Shown here one piece after another: positions 23,748-34,808 of a stretch of 64,000 nt of DNA (positions are counted from its first letter, which is position 1; every line of letters begins with the position of its first letter). The notes below the pieces were generated by a model. The model was not told the origin of the DNA and ran no database searches. It saw only the letters and a program-made list of their open reading frames with translations. The translations under genes and the position numbers were made by a program. Source of the stretch: Entomortierella parvispora (Eukaryota; Mortierellomycota; Mortierellomycetes; Mortierellales; Mortierellaceae); assembly GCA_963573315.1 (NCBI GenBank), contig OY752153.1, forward strand, positions 744,001 through 808,000, in the 5' to 3' direction.

Positions 23748-26700
23748 TCGAAGCCCCCTCCCTTTCTCCTCTGGACAAAGGGAGTGTCCCTTCCCCCAAG
23801 CTAAGTCTCCCAAAAAAGAATAAAGACCCCGCTTCAGAATACACTCCCTCCCCCCACAATGAACACATCGAACAACAACCACACTGCCATGACCAACCCA
23901 CTCACCCCACCTCGGTACCCCCTGACGATGAGGCACCACGATCAACGGTCCCCCCGACTGATCTAAACTCATCTGAGGGCGTGGACCTGGACCCATCCCC
24001 CTCTCTTGCTGCTTTAGATCGCATCCGGTCCAAGCGACGGGCCAGACGCCTCCGCCAAAAGTCCGTGCGCCTGCACGAGTTCACCCTCAAGGAGGCCTCG
24101 CGCACACTCTTGTCGTTCCTCGGTAATGTTGCTGGTAACCCGGCTCGCATCCTCATCGATTGCGGGGCAGAAGGAAATGTGATTGCGTCATCATTTTGTA
24201 AACGACATACCCTCACTCGCACAAAAGGCCCCGCCATCCCCATCGTCCTACCCGACGGCTCCTCCTCTCTCTCTTCCACCACTACCTCCTTCTCCATCGA
24301 CCGCGACTCCTACTCCGACCACCTCGAAGCCCTCATCTATCCCCTCTCCAACTACGACCTCATCCTCGGCAAACCTTGGCTCACGTCCATCAACCCTCTC
24401 ATCAACTGGCGTAACAATGACCTTCACTTCACCCACAATGGTACTTCCGTTCTCTGGCGCTGTCGTGGTGCCAAGGCCAACTCCGTCACCTTTCGCTCCC
24501 AGGGTAAACTCCTCTCACATCTCCACTTCCACTCCCTTGCTGCCCAAGCAGGAAGCACCCTCTTCCTTGCTCTTGTTAAAACAACCCCTCTGACCTCGGA
24601 TGTCAACGACAACGACATCAACGCCCCTTCCCCTGCTGCCCCTCCCTTACCTCCCGAAATACACTCCATTGTCCACGAAGAATTTCCCGACGTATTCCCC
24701 TCCACCCTCCCCTCAGGACTACCTCCGGATCGCGGAGACGCCATGCGTATCGAAACCGACCCCACTGCTGACCCACCCTTCCGCCCCGTCATCCGTCTAT
24801 CTATCGCCGAACTGGATGAACTACGGAAGCAACTGGACGACCTCTTGAGCAAAGGATTCATCAAACCCTCAACCTCCCCCTATGGTGCACCAGTACTATT
24901 CGTGAGAAAAAAAGATGGCAGCCTAAGGCTATGTGTGGACTACAGAGGCTTGAACCGTATTACCCGCAAAAACAGACACCCTCTCCCCCGCATTGATGAA
25001 CTTATAGATCGCTTCCGCGGCGCGCAGTACTTCACCAAGCTGGATCTCCTCTCAGGCTACCACCAGCAACGGATCGCCCCGGAAGACACTCACAAAACAG
25101 CATTCCGCTGCCGATACGGTCACTTTGAATTCAACGTCGTCCCCTTTGGCTTGACAAACGCCCCAGCGTCATTCTCCAATATGATGTTGCGTGTACTGGA
25201 CCCGGTCTTGGACAGATGGGTTGTTGTCTATCTCGACGATTTGCTAATCTACTCTCGCACTAAGGAGGAACACCTAAAGCATGTGCGCTCAGTCTTAACC
25301 CTCCTCCGCAAGCATGGCCTCTACGCGAAACTGTCGAAGTGCTCCTTCATGCAGGAACAAACTGAATTCTTGGGACATGTCATCTCCAAAGACGGAATCC
25401 ACACGAGTGGGGGACTTGTGCGCGCTATCCGAGAATGGCCGCGCCCTCAGAAACAAAAGGATGTTCAGCAATTCATCGGCCTTGCCCAATTCTACCACCA
25501 GTACATCGCTAACTTCGCCACCATTGCATTACCCCTCACCGCGCTCTTAGGTGAAGGTGTCCCTTTCTCTTGGACCACTGAACAGGAGGCGGCATTCCAA
25601 GCCCTCAAAAAGGCGATCAGTCAGGCCCCCGTCCTGCGCATCTTCGACCCTGACCTTCTCACTACCGTTGAGACTGACGCCTCCGGCTTTGCTCTTGGAG
25701 CAGTCCTCTTCCAGACTGACGCCAACGGCGAGTCGCGTCCTGTTGCCTTCACCTCACGCAAATTAAACCCAGCGGAACGGAATTATCCCACACACGAACA
25801 GGAACTCCTGGCCGTCGTCCACGCTCTGAAGACATGGCGCTATTACCTGGATGGATCACACTTCATTGTCTACACCGACCATGCCACTTTGCAACACTTT
25901 CCGACCCAGCCCAAGTTGACTCGTAGGCAGGCACGATGGATGGAACTATTGCAAGAATACAACTTCACCTTCAAGTACAAAAAGGGATCGGATAACGTCG
26001 TCCCCGACGCCCTCTCACGACGGCCTGATCACCGCGAACTCAACCAACTCTCTGTTCAACTCGACCCCGGGCTTAGGCAGCGCCTGATTGATGGGTACAA
26101 AGCGGACCCCCGCCTTAACCCGATCTATGAAAGCTGCCTCCAGGGAAGTCCTCCTTCAAACTACTCCCTTGTTGATGACATCCTTTGCGTCCGCCGAAAA
26201 GGCACCCTCCTTGTCTGTATCCCTGCCAGCTCTGACATTCGCCTATCTCTCCTTCATGATGCCCACGACTCCGCCATAGCTGGTCACTTCGGCTTCGACA
26301 AAACCTACGGGCATCTATGTTCTCGGTTCTACTGGCCGTCAATGGCCAAAGACACACGACAATACATCCAAAGCTGCGAATCATGTCAACGGTCGAAACC
26401 AAGCAACCGCTCCCCCTTGGGTCTCCTCCAACCACTGCCCATCCCGGACAGGGCCTGGCACACAGTAACGATGGATTTCCTCGGACCTCTTCCCAAGACC
26501 CCTCGTGGCCACGACTGCATTGCTGTCTTTGTTGACAAGCTCACTAAGCAGGTTCACTTTGCTGCTTGCCACACAACAGATTCTGCTGCACAGACCGCTC
26601 GCATCTTCTTCGATCATGTCTTCCGACTTCACGGTATGCCCACAACCTTTGTCTCCGATCGTGACGCCAAATTCACGAGCCGCTTCTGGAAGGAACTGAG

Positions 26701-27338
26701 CCGCCTTATGGACGTTCACCTCGCCATGTCAACTGCTTACCATCCCCAGACAGACGGTCAGACAGAACGCGCCAACCGCACGCTCATTACGATGCTTCGG
26801 AGCTTTGTCGATCAACGCCAGACTAATTGGGATCTATTGCTCTCTGCCGCCGAGTTCGCCACCAACAACGCCACACACGCCTCCACCGGGACCACCCCCT
26901 TCTTTTTGAACTATGGGTTACATCCGACCGTACCTATGGCGCTGTTGACACCCGCTCCAGGCCCTAACCCCTCCGTTGACGAATTTGTCCAGACTCAAAG
27001 CGAGGCCCTCACAATTGCCAAAGAAGCGCTGACATTGGCACAAGAACTTCAAACCAAGAACGCAGACCGGTACCGCCGAGATCACGACTTCGCTGTTGGT
27101 GACCAAGTCCTCCTCAACCTCGAGAACATAACGCTCGCAGCGGATCGCAGTCGCCCCTCTCGCAAACTTACTGCCCTCTCCGCCGGTCCCTACAGAATTG
27201 TGGAACAACTCTCACCCGTATCCTTCCGCCTGGACTTACCACCGTCAATGAAGATCCACCCTGTCTTCCATGTCGACCGACTTCAACGCTACTACGCGTC
27301 GCCGCTACCCCTCGGCGCACGAGCTCCGGCACAGCCGC
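23711..27338 (+). CDS. pol: A-1 Pol polyprotein, first part (protease, RT, RNase H, integrase), split by B-1
   Basis: It continues gag in the -1 frame. About residue 149 is the protease motif LIDCGAE (Asp-Cys-Gly in place of the usual Asp-Ser/Thr-Gly). RT has LCVDYRGLNRITRKNRHPLP and the catalytic YLDD near 507. RNase H starts ETDASGFALG near 653. Integrase has an HHCC finger (about 850-893) and the DDE triad: TMDFLGPLP, VSDRDAKFTSRFW, and YHPQTDGQTERAN. The GPY/F region follows. The frame is cut after the integrase by B-1 at 27338 and resumes at 35855. Without the insert it would be one open frame of about 1275 codons from the shift site. Confidence 0.92.
27335..27338 (+). repeat. Target-site duplication CCGC of B-1 (pair at 35851-35854)
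   Basis: CCGC flanks both outer ends of B-1. Single-copy CCGC restores the A-1 pol frame. Confidence 0.9.
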
Positions 27339-28380
27339 TGTGATGTTGTCTAATGTAAGTATAGTCTAAGGTCAGCAATGAGCTGGAAGCGAAATTGATA
27401 ACGAGAAGAAAGATGACTAACAAAAATCGCCGCTTACAGTTGATAGGGACTTTGCTCTCAGGGCCACAGGGATCAGGCACAACGCTGTTGTATGATCAGA
27501 TACAGTCTCAAGGAGATAGTACTGGAGATAAACAGGAAGGAGAGAGAGTCAGCAAAGGGATCAAAAGATAAGTAGAACGAACTGGATGAAAACCAAGGAC
27601 CACATACCGAAGAGCAGGCAGGTCCTAACGGGATCCAAACAGGAGAACAAAGACTACAAGGCTAAGAGCACGACGGCGACTATACTATACTAATAACAAC
27701 ACAGGGGATGGGATGGGATCTAGTCAGTAAAGCAAGGCAAAGGAGATTCTATCTGGGAAAGGGGACAAGGTCGCCTAACTGAGGGTTCAGAGGAGACTCC
27801 GAGATATAACGAGGAGGATGGTTGGTCCCCAAGCACCAATGAAGGCCTCAGGGTGGGTTGCCAAGATCATAACAGGTCCACTCAGAAGAGATATGACATC
27901 GTAAGTGTACCTCGCAAATGGCCAATTGATATTGGATAGGCGAGGGTCCAGGTGATCCTACGGAGCGCTCGGAGGGCGGTACAGGACTTGATCAGGGAGG
28001 GCTGGCACACGGATGGATATGTTGCGAGAGTGGGCAGGGAGGATCAAGGGAACACAAAAGGTCTGGGGGATATCCAGGGAACAGTCAAGGCCCAGGGATT
28101 CGTATATTGCAACGGCGTCCAAAGGCTGATGGGGTTGAATATTGCAGCAACGCCAAGGGTAACTGCGAGACAGATACGAGCAGAAGGGAGGTGTTCTGGT
28201 GATCAACAAGGTACAGGAGGGAATCGTAAGGGGAAAAGGCAACCAGGAGCAAAGTGGACTTTGCTCCCTTTTTTATAGAAAACAGAAAACAGGAACAAAA
28301 ATAAAAAAATAACTAAATACTAAAAATAACTCTCTCTATCTCGCTCGCGTGGATCTGGGACCTGGATCCACTACACCACA
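27339..28380 (-). repeat. 3' LTR of B-1
   Basis: 1042 bp, TGTG...CACA ends. In element orientation it begins TGTGGTGTAG and ends CAACATCACA. The two overlapping ORFs inside (94 and 108 codons on opposite strands) recur in every copy only because the LTRs are near-identical. Confidence 0.93.
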
Positions 28381-28477
28381 CCGATCCCAGGGTCTCTTTC
28401 TCACATCGTCTTATGTGAGAGCAAGCCAGCGAGTGTCTCTAGGGAAGCTGATCCCCAAAGGCGTCCTCCAGATCTAT

Positions 28478-31400
28478 TTAATCCTGGGTGTCACGTTTGT
28501 AAGGCTTAAGACGAGCATGGTTGACAGGGCGACCTCCAAAATATCGATGCCATTGCCCCTCAACCTTCTCGCCCAATCGATAGGCACCTCCAGGCAAAGC
28601 TTCGAAGATGGTTAAAGGGCCCTTCCAACGAGGTGATAGCTTGCCACTCCATTGCTTCAGAAGTGCGGACTGATGGACCAAGACCTCGTCTCCGACCTCA
28701 TATTTCCGAGGGAGGGGTAGATCAGCAGCTTCAGTGGACCACTTGTGTTCATTAATAATCCTCTGATGAACTTCAGCACGCAAAACTTCCAAGATCTCAC
28801 GTCTCTCCTCGTCGACTTCCTCGCGTTCATTCATATCCATCTTCCGAGTGTGATCTATATCCCATGGGAGGCGAGCTCGTTGACCAAAGAGGATTTCGAA
28901 AGGAGATACGCCTCTAGTCTGCTTGATCTGAGTTCTCCAAGTCCATGTAACACGGTCCAAGATAGTAGCCCAGGCACTCTCAGCCAAACCATCATGCTGA
29001 ATGATACGAGCCAATTGTCGTACCATAAAACCGTTATATCGCTCCACCATTCCATTGGTCTCTGGATGATATGCAGAAGCAGGGTCGAGATCGATTTCAT
29101 GATTGATACACCACTCCTTGAAGGCTCCCGCGGATAGAGATGATCCATTGTCCGTGATGATGCGATGGGGGTATCCATATTGTCGAGCCCAATGCTTTTC
29201 TACAGTCCGGACGATAATATTTCCTGCTAAAGAAGCAAGGGCGACAGATACAACCCATCCAGAGAGATAATCCACCATATTCAAAACAAACCGCTTGCCA
29301 TTAGACATCGGTAAGGGTCCAACTGCATCCAGGCCCAAGGTATGGAAGATCGTTTGAGGTGGCGGCAAACGATGGAAACGATATCGTGTTGGATCGCGCG
29401 TTTGAAAGCGTTGACAAGCGTCGCAAGTCGAAAGGTGCTTCTTAACGTCTGCGTACATGCCCGGCCAGAAGTACCCTTCGGCAATGAGTGTATATGTTGC
29501 GACCACTCCGAGATGACCCATGACAGTAGATCCATGAGTGTTCTCCAGCACGCTCAAAACTTCACCTGGTGGTACATACTGGCGTGGGCTACCACCAGAT
29601 GTGCGTTTAAATAAACGCCCTTGAGTGACAAAGTACTTGGGAAGCATGCTCATGATCTTCCCCCTAGTGACCTTATCCAAATATGTCAATGGGTCCCCTT
29701 GCAAAGCTGCCACAATCGAAACAAAAGGCTCCTGATCCTCTGAAATCAGCATAGTCCTCATGAGCCGCTTGTTCTCCTCCATCTCCATTGCATCCTCCAT
29801 TCCTATGTCTGGCAAATCTTCACCCGTGATGTTCTTATGATGAATACGGGAGAGCGGATCCGAGTCTTTCATATCTCGCCCCGGACGATGGTGGATGGTG
29901 ATCCTGAACTGAGCAATGATGAAGGTCCATCGAGTGAGGCGTGCACTTTTGGAAGAGAGGTTGTGCAGATATAACAACGCTCGATGATCGATGAAGACAT
30001 GAATCTCCTTTCCCTCCAACAGATGGCTATGCTTGGTTAAGCAGTACACCAATCCTAACAGCTCACGCTCAGTGGCGAAATATCTTGACTCGGCCCCAGA
30101 TAATTTTCGGCTCCCAAACACTATCGGCTGATACTTGACATGGATATCAATCCGCTCATCATCTTCGGGGTGCAGACAGTGTGCAATTACATGGCCAGAA
30201 GCAAAATCTGAGGTGTCGGCCGAAATAATAACTGGGCGTCTATGATCCATCATGACCAAAACCGGAGCAGTAACCAGAGCGATTTGAATGGCACGAAAGG
30301 CTTCTGTATACTTGGGGTCTGACAACCATTTGTCGACAAAGGCCTTGGGATCCTTGTGCAATTTGTACAGCGGGAAGAGTGGAGCAGCCATGGCAGAAAA
30401 GTTGGATATGAAATCGCAGAGGAATAAGGCAAACCCGACAAATCCGCGCAACTCTGTCACATTTTGCGGAACCGGCCAATATTCCATCTTGGATAGCTTC
30501 TTTGGGTCGGCCGAGATATGATCATTCCCGACGATCCGTCCCAAAAACTCGCGCTGCTTCACAAAAAATGCTGATTTCTTGCCAGAGAACGATCCATTGA
30601 ACTCATCCATCCGCACCAACACTTCTTCCACAGTCCGAAAATGAAGGGGGAATTTGGCATCTCCGGTAGCCATGTCGTCCACAAAATTGCTGAGTCGATC
30701 CTTGATAGAATTAAAGACCTCGCCCATGTGTCGAGTGTACCATTGCATGGAGTCAATGAGGCCCATCGGTAATACATTGTACTCGTACAGTCCGTCTGGG
30801 AAAGCAACGGCGGTGAGAAAGCGACTGTCTTCGGCAATGGGCGATTGGAGGTATCCGTCCTTGCAATCCCAAAAAGATAAGAATTCGCATCCTTGCAGCT
30901 TGTATATCTCAGTGATAGGGTCCGGTAAGGGCCAGGCCATGGGGGCAATTAATTTGTTGACAGGGATAAAATTAATGCACACCCGATAAGATCCATCCTT
31001 CTTCTGAATCAGGAGAGGGTTGCAAGAAGCAGGTGAGCCAGATCGCCTCATTTTTCCAGCCCTGACCATCTGGTCTCGATACTCGCACAAGGTCGCAATT
31101 TGTCCGGGCGAGTATTTTTTGTTATATGCGCGCGGAAATTTGGACCCAGGTTTGAGGTGAAAAGAGGCAGGGGCTTCCAACATATCTGCATCCAACGTCC
31201 TAGACATCTCCCCTTCCTTGGGAAAACACTCCTGGTGCTCCTGAAAAATGCGTTGGATTTCAGGCAAGTTGTCGTGAACCTCTTGGATATCTCCCACGTA
31301 TACTGATCGCTCCTCCAGGCCGGGCAACAATATGACCGGGGTGTTAGTCAAACGATCACGACAGCGGGGAGCCTCCAAATGAAATCCGTATGAATTGTTG

Positions 31401-33223
31401 ACCATTATCGGGGCCGCATCAAACATAGGATCGCTGATCTTCGATGAGGCCGTATCCGAAGAATCTGAAATTGACAAACAAGAGGTGGGTTGTCGTCCAT
31501 CCAAAGCAGGGGGATCAGGGAAGACGGCGCGCAAGAACCAACAATTGACGATCTCCTCATTCTCATCGTCCTTCTTGAGTTGTCGCGCATCAGTCCGCTC
31601 AACCTTGCCCTCCTGAATGCTTCGAATGAGTAGGGCATACCCTTCGTCGTCGTTTTCTTTGTCGTCGGTCGAAGAATCCTCCTCATCTGTGTCCGACTCG
31701 TCTGATGAACCGTCGGTGTCACCCTCTTCACTTGTTTCTATCACCGGGTCCTGTTGTTTATCTTGGATGGGGAGACGAGAGACTTTCGGGGTGGTTCGAG
31801 CACGTCCATCGATCACGATCTTGAAGCCTTGTATTTGCAAACTAGTAACGGCGGTGGCCCAATCTGTATATCCTCCACAGGCTTCAAGGAAAGGACGACC
31901 CAACAGAATATTGAAGTCGACGGACTCGACGATCACACAACCGGCCGGGATCATGATACCTTGGATATCGATAGGCACGCTCGGTGCCTCTCCAGCCACG
32001 CCTGCATTCCCCGTCAACCCTTTCAAAGTAAACGATGAATATGGAGTGTGGTTGGTGATGCCAATCTGCTCCAAGAACCCGCGACGGATGACATTGACGC
32101 AAGATCCTCCATCAAGTAAGATATCGCACTTGGTTCCCATAATTGCGGCTCGGAATCCATGAGTGTCTGTCTTTGATCGTTCAACACGATTCAAAAATAC
32201 ACGCAACTCTTCCGCTTCAGACTCCCCGAGGGGCAGGGACGGATATTCTTCACTGAGTAAAATTCGCTCCTCACGCGGTACAGTCTTCAACGATGCTTGA
32301 ACGGTTCGGCGGATGCTGGGGGATAACTCCATTAGTTGACCGATGGTAAGACCCTCAACCTTAGTGGTCCTTAAGCACTGACGGATGTCAAACGGCTGTT
32401 GGTTCAACTGCAAGACGATGGGGTTGGGAAGAGACTTTAGAAATGCCTCGTCCGACTCGTGTGTCCGGCCAGATTTCTTTTTCTTGTCCGTCCCTTTTTT
32501 GCTGTCCTCTTTCCCTTTTTGGCTCTTGCTGCTCTCTGATTTCTTTTTTGTTCCAGTGTGCGGGGGTGGCTTAGCTCGGTCTTTTTCGTCCCAAGTGTTC
32601 TTCGGTCCTGCTGACGCACTCATGCTCGGGCCAGCATCTCCATCTCCATTCACTTTTCTTGCCGCCATTGCTTTTCGACCCTCCCTCGGGGGAACCATCA
32701 TCCTTCGCAAGCCTCCATCCACCTCATCCTCCTCCTTCTCATCTCTCTTGGCTTGTCCATTGTCCCTCTGCGCCTTGATTGCGTTCTGGGCAGCGATTGT
32801 ACGTTCGAGCCGGGCCAGGTTTTCCGCAGCAGATGGGCCCTCGACCGCAAACGTCACATTACTCTTGGGACGGACAGGGATCTCGACGGCGGTCATCATC
32901 TCTCGTCGAGAAGGAGGATCTACATCCATCGTGGATGTCTTGGATTCAGCATGTTGAATGGTCTTCGGGCGATGCATGCTGGGAGGACCGAGGCGGTTGG
33001 TCAAAGCCGGGGGTTGCTTTAGGACCTGGGCGGAAGCGGTCGGTCGGGGTATACCTCTAGGCGGCGGTGCTTTTGCGTAAGGTAATGAGTTGGTTGGATT
33101 GCGTGGGGAGGAGCGAGCTGCTACCAACACGTTTGCTTCTTCTTCTTCTAACGTTTCTCCATGGATAGGGTCAGGGGGTTCATGGCTTGGAGTAGTTCCA
33201 TGGTCCCCTTCTAAAAATCCATC
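28478..33223 (-). CDS. pol: B-1 Pol polyprotein (protease, RT, RNase H, integrase; no chromodomain)
   Basis: Open for about 1582 codons in the -1 frame relative to gag, whose stop it overlaps. A long polar, disordered N-terminus is followed by a protease with LLDGGSCVNV (Asp-Gly-Gly instead of Asp-Ser/Thr-Gly), about 340 residues in. RT has YRVCINFIPVNKL and the catalytic FVDD (SNFVDDMATGD). RNase H has ISADTSDFASGH. Integrase has its HHCC finger (HLGVV, then CDACQRFQ) and DDE residues in GLDAVGPLP, IITDNGSSLS and YHPETNGMVERYNG. It ends with a GPLTIFEALPGGAYRL module and no chromodomain. The full-length frame suggests function. Confidence 0.92.
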   Translation of the reverse strand, partial: DGFLEGDHGTTPSHEPPDPIHGETLEEEEANVLVAARSSPRNPTNSLPYAKAPPPRGIPRPTASAQVLKQPPALTNRLGPPSMHRPKTIQHAESKTSTMDVDPPSRREMMTAVEIPVRPKSNVTFAVEGPSAAENLARLERTIAAQNAIKAQRDNGQAKRDEKEEDEVDGGLRRMMVPPREGRKAMAARKVNGDGDAGPSMSASAGPKNTWDEKDRAKPPPHTGTKKKSESSKSQKGKEDSKKGTDKKKKSGRTHESDEAFLKSLPNPIVLQLNQQPFDIRQCLRTTKVEGLTIGQLMELSPSIRRTVQASLKTVPREERILLSEEYPSLPLGESEAEELRVFLNRVERSKTDTHGFRAAIMGTKCDILLDGGSCVNVIRRGFLEQIGITNHTPYSSFTLKGLTGNAGVAGEAPSVPIDIQGIMIPAGCVIVESVDFNILLGRPFLEACGGYTDWATAVTSLQIQGFKIVIDGRARTTPKVSRLPIQDKQQDPVIETSEEGDTDGSSDESDTDEEDSSTDDKENDDEGYALLIRSIQEGKVERTDARQLKKDDENEEIVNCWFLRAVFPDPPALDGRQPTSCLSISDSSDTASSKISDPMFDAAPIMVNNSYGFHLEAPRCRDRLTNTPVILLPGLEERSVYVGDIQEVHDNLPEIQRIFQEHQECFPKEGEMSRTLDADMLEAPASFHLKPGSKFPRAYNKKYSPGQIATLCEYRDQMVRAGKMRRSGSPASCNPLLIQKKDGSYRVCINFIPVNKLIAPMAWPLPDPITEIYKLQGCEFLSFWDCKDGYLQSPIAEDSRFLTAVAFPDGLYEYNVLPMGLIDSMQWYTRHMGEVFNSIKDRLSNFVDDMATGDAKFPLHFRTVEEVLVRMDEFNGSFSGKKSAFFVKQREFLGRIVGNDHISADPKKLSKMEYWPVPQNVTELRGFVGFALFLCDFISNFSAMAAPLFPLYKLHKDPKAFVDKWLSDPKYTEAFRAIQIALVTAPVLVMMDHRRPVIISADTSDFASGHVIAHCLHPEDDERIDIHVKYQPIVFGSRKLSGAESRYFATERELLGLVYCLTKHSHLLEGKEIHVFIDHRALLYLHNLSSKSARLTRWTFIIAQFRITIHHRPGRDMKDSDPLSRIHHKNITGEDLPDIGMEDAMEMEENKRLMRTMLISEDQEPFVSIVAALQGDPLTYLDKVTRGKIMSMLPKYFVTQGRLFKRTSGGSPRQYVPPGEVLSVLENTHGSTVMGHLGVVATYTLIAEGYFWPGMYADVKKHLSTCDACQRFQTRDPTRYRFHRLPPPQTIFHTLGLDAVGPLPMSNGKRFVLNMVDYLSGWVVSVALASLAGNIIVRTVEKHWARQYGYPHRIITDNGSSLSAGAFKEWCINHEIDLDPASAYHPETNGMVERYNGFMVRQLARIIQHDGLAESAWATILDRVTWTWRTQIKQTRGVSPFEILFGQRARLPWDIDHTRKMDMNEREEVDEERREILEVLRAEVHQRIINEHKWSTEAADLPLPRKYEVGDEVLVHQSALLKQWSGKLSPRWKGPLTIFEALPGGAYRLGEKVEGQWHRYFGGRPVNHARLKPYKRDTQD

Positions 33224-34674
33224 TCAACCTCAACGTATCCAAAGTAGTAACAGCGAACGTTGAAGTCTTCCACGCCAATACCGTTGTCAATCATGGACTC
33301 AACCAACAGAGTCTGGATTGTCTTCGGAGCAGGACAGTCTCGTGCTAAATGCCCTGTCTGCTGACAATTGTAGCATTGTCTAACCTCCGGGGCACTCTTC
33401 TCGCCAGAGTATCGAGTGGTGGGAGGCCCGGCGGGCCTAGGGATGGATCGATTACCCTTGCTGATAAGAATCTTCATGCGTTCCATTTCTCGAGAGAGGT
33501 GATCAAACTCGTCCTTGGATACAGAGTTCTTCAGGTCGGTCTTATCCTTGTTGGTAGTTGTCGAGGTAGTACCAGCCCTGGAGGTTGTGACAGTCGTGGA
33601 TTTGGTCCCGGTCGTCTTTCTATCATCGGTGGGAGTCTTCTTAATGGTGCTGCTAGCTTCGGCTTCATCCTCGTCTTCGGGTGATTCTTCCTCATCGCTT
33701 GATTCGTCCGATTTGTCATCATGGCGGGCTAAATACAGCTCGTACATCTTGAGGGCACATTTATCGGCCTGGGCCATCATCCAATCTAGGTTGTCCCCGT
33801 GGTGAATCCTCCTGGCGATGTCCGGTAAGAAGAGATTCTTGAGATAAGCCCTTCGAACGCCTGCCTCGTCATATACCCCTTGTCCTTGAAGTGTTGCCTC
33901 CAGATATTGGCGGTTCAGGATAGAGAAGCGGTTGTTAAATGCTTTCACTGATTCCTTCTTGGTTTGTTTGCACTTGTCTAGCAAGACTAGGGAACCCGAT
34001 AATAGTTGATCGCGAACGGACATGAAGGTTTGACGGAAGTCTCGGTAAATGGCCTCAGGGTAAGCTCGGGGAGTCGCTTGGAGGAGTTGGACAAACCAGG
34101 ATTGGGTCTCGTCGGTCCCCATCGAAGCTCCAAAGGACTCGACGGTTCTTGAAATACGCGCCTCAGGGCTGAGGTTGGTGAATTGAGTACCAGCCCATAG
34201 TTGATATTGTCGTAACCATACCTCTGCCTTGTGCTTTTTTGGATTGAACTTTCCGTGCGAGCAAACGCGTGGCTCTTTTCTGTCCTTGAAATCCATGTGC
34301 GACATATGCGCTCTGGGGGCATCCTGATATTGATGGTCCCATGGTTCACGGGCTCCGTCATCTCGTAGGTTGGGTGATCTCGTGTTCGGTCTAAATTGTT
34401 GTTGGGGAGAATGCTCCTCCGCTTCTGGGGCTGAGTCGAAGGGTTGCGCGTATCTCGGATGTTGGTTTGCAGTCATTAACTCGATTCTTCTCAGGATCCG
34501 GTTTACTGCATTCTCAATGACTCTCTCCTCTCTTTCCGTGGCCACGAAGTGATTGGGGCCGCCTGTCGTAGAATCCAGCGGTTGGTTGAGAAGGTGGTTC
34601 GGGACTTCTCCTTCCATACGCATATCGACCAACACAGGAGATGGTTGTTCCTGACTACTGGCGTTGTCTGACAT
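33211..34674 (-). CDS. gag: B-1 Gag polyprotein
   Basis: 487 aa from ATG 34674. The middle part has the retrotransposon gag signature (KAEVWLRQYQLWAGTQF, and KKESVKAFNNRFSILNRQYL). An acidic and Thr-rich linker follows, then a zinc knuckle CYNCQQTGHLARDC near 445-458. The gag stop lies in a run of five T (GAT TTT TAG), and pol overlaps in the -1 frame there, suggesting slippage at or near the stop codon. Confidence 0.92.
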   Translation of the reverse strand: MSDNASSQEQPSPVLVDMRMEGEVPNHLLNQPLDSTTGGPNHFVATEREERVIENAVNRILRRIELMTANQHPRYAQPFDSAPEAEEHSPQQQFRPNTRSPNLRDDGAREPWDHQYQDAPRAHMSHMDFKDRKEPRVCSHGKFNPKKHKAEVWLRQYQLWAGTQFTNLSPEARISRTVESFGASMGTDETQSWFVQLLQATPRAYPEAIYRDFRQTFMSVRDQLLSGSLVLLDKCKQTKKESVKAFNNRFSILNRQYLEATLQGQGVYDEAGVRRAYLKNLFLPDIARRIHHGDNLDWMMAQADKCALKMYELYLARHDDKSDESSDEEESPEDEDEAEASSTIKKTPTDDRKTTGTKSTTVTTSRAGTTSTTTNKDKTDLKNSVSKDEFDHLSREMERMKILISKGNRSIPRPAGPPTTRYSGEKSAPEVRQCYNCQQTGHLARDCPAPKTIQTLLVESMIDNGIGVEDFNVRCYYFGYVEVEMDF

Positions 34675-34808
34675 GGTTGATTGGTTTGTCAGGGTTGGGC
34701 TGGATTCAAATGTGGGACACTAGTTGTTCTCGAATGATCAGAGCCTTCTTTTAATCTCAGACGGGTGAGCTTGTTTTTGCCCAGGTTCTCCACCAAATTG
34801 GCTTCGGG
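34675..34808 (-). other. B-1 leader between 5' LTR and gag, with possible primer-binding site
   Basis: 134 bp. Read on the element strand, TGGTGGAGAACCTGGGC begins about 13 nt after the LTR. Its complement ends in CCA, as a tRNA does. The spacing is unusually long, so the assignment is tentative. Confidence 0.35.

Noticed and set aside
23208-23996. 262-codon minus ORF over A-1 gag (and 203 codons over A-2)
   Set aside because: Antisense shadow of gag and the pol start; duplicated only because A is duplicated.
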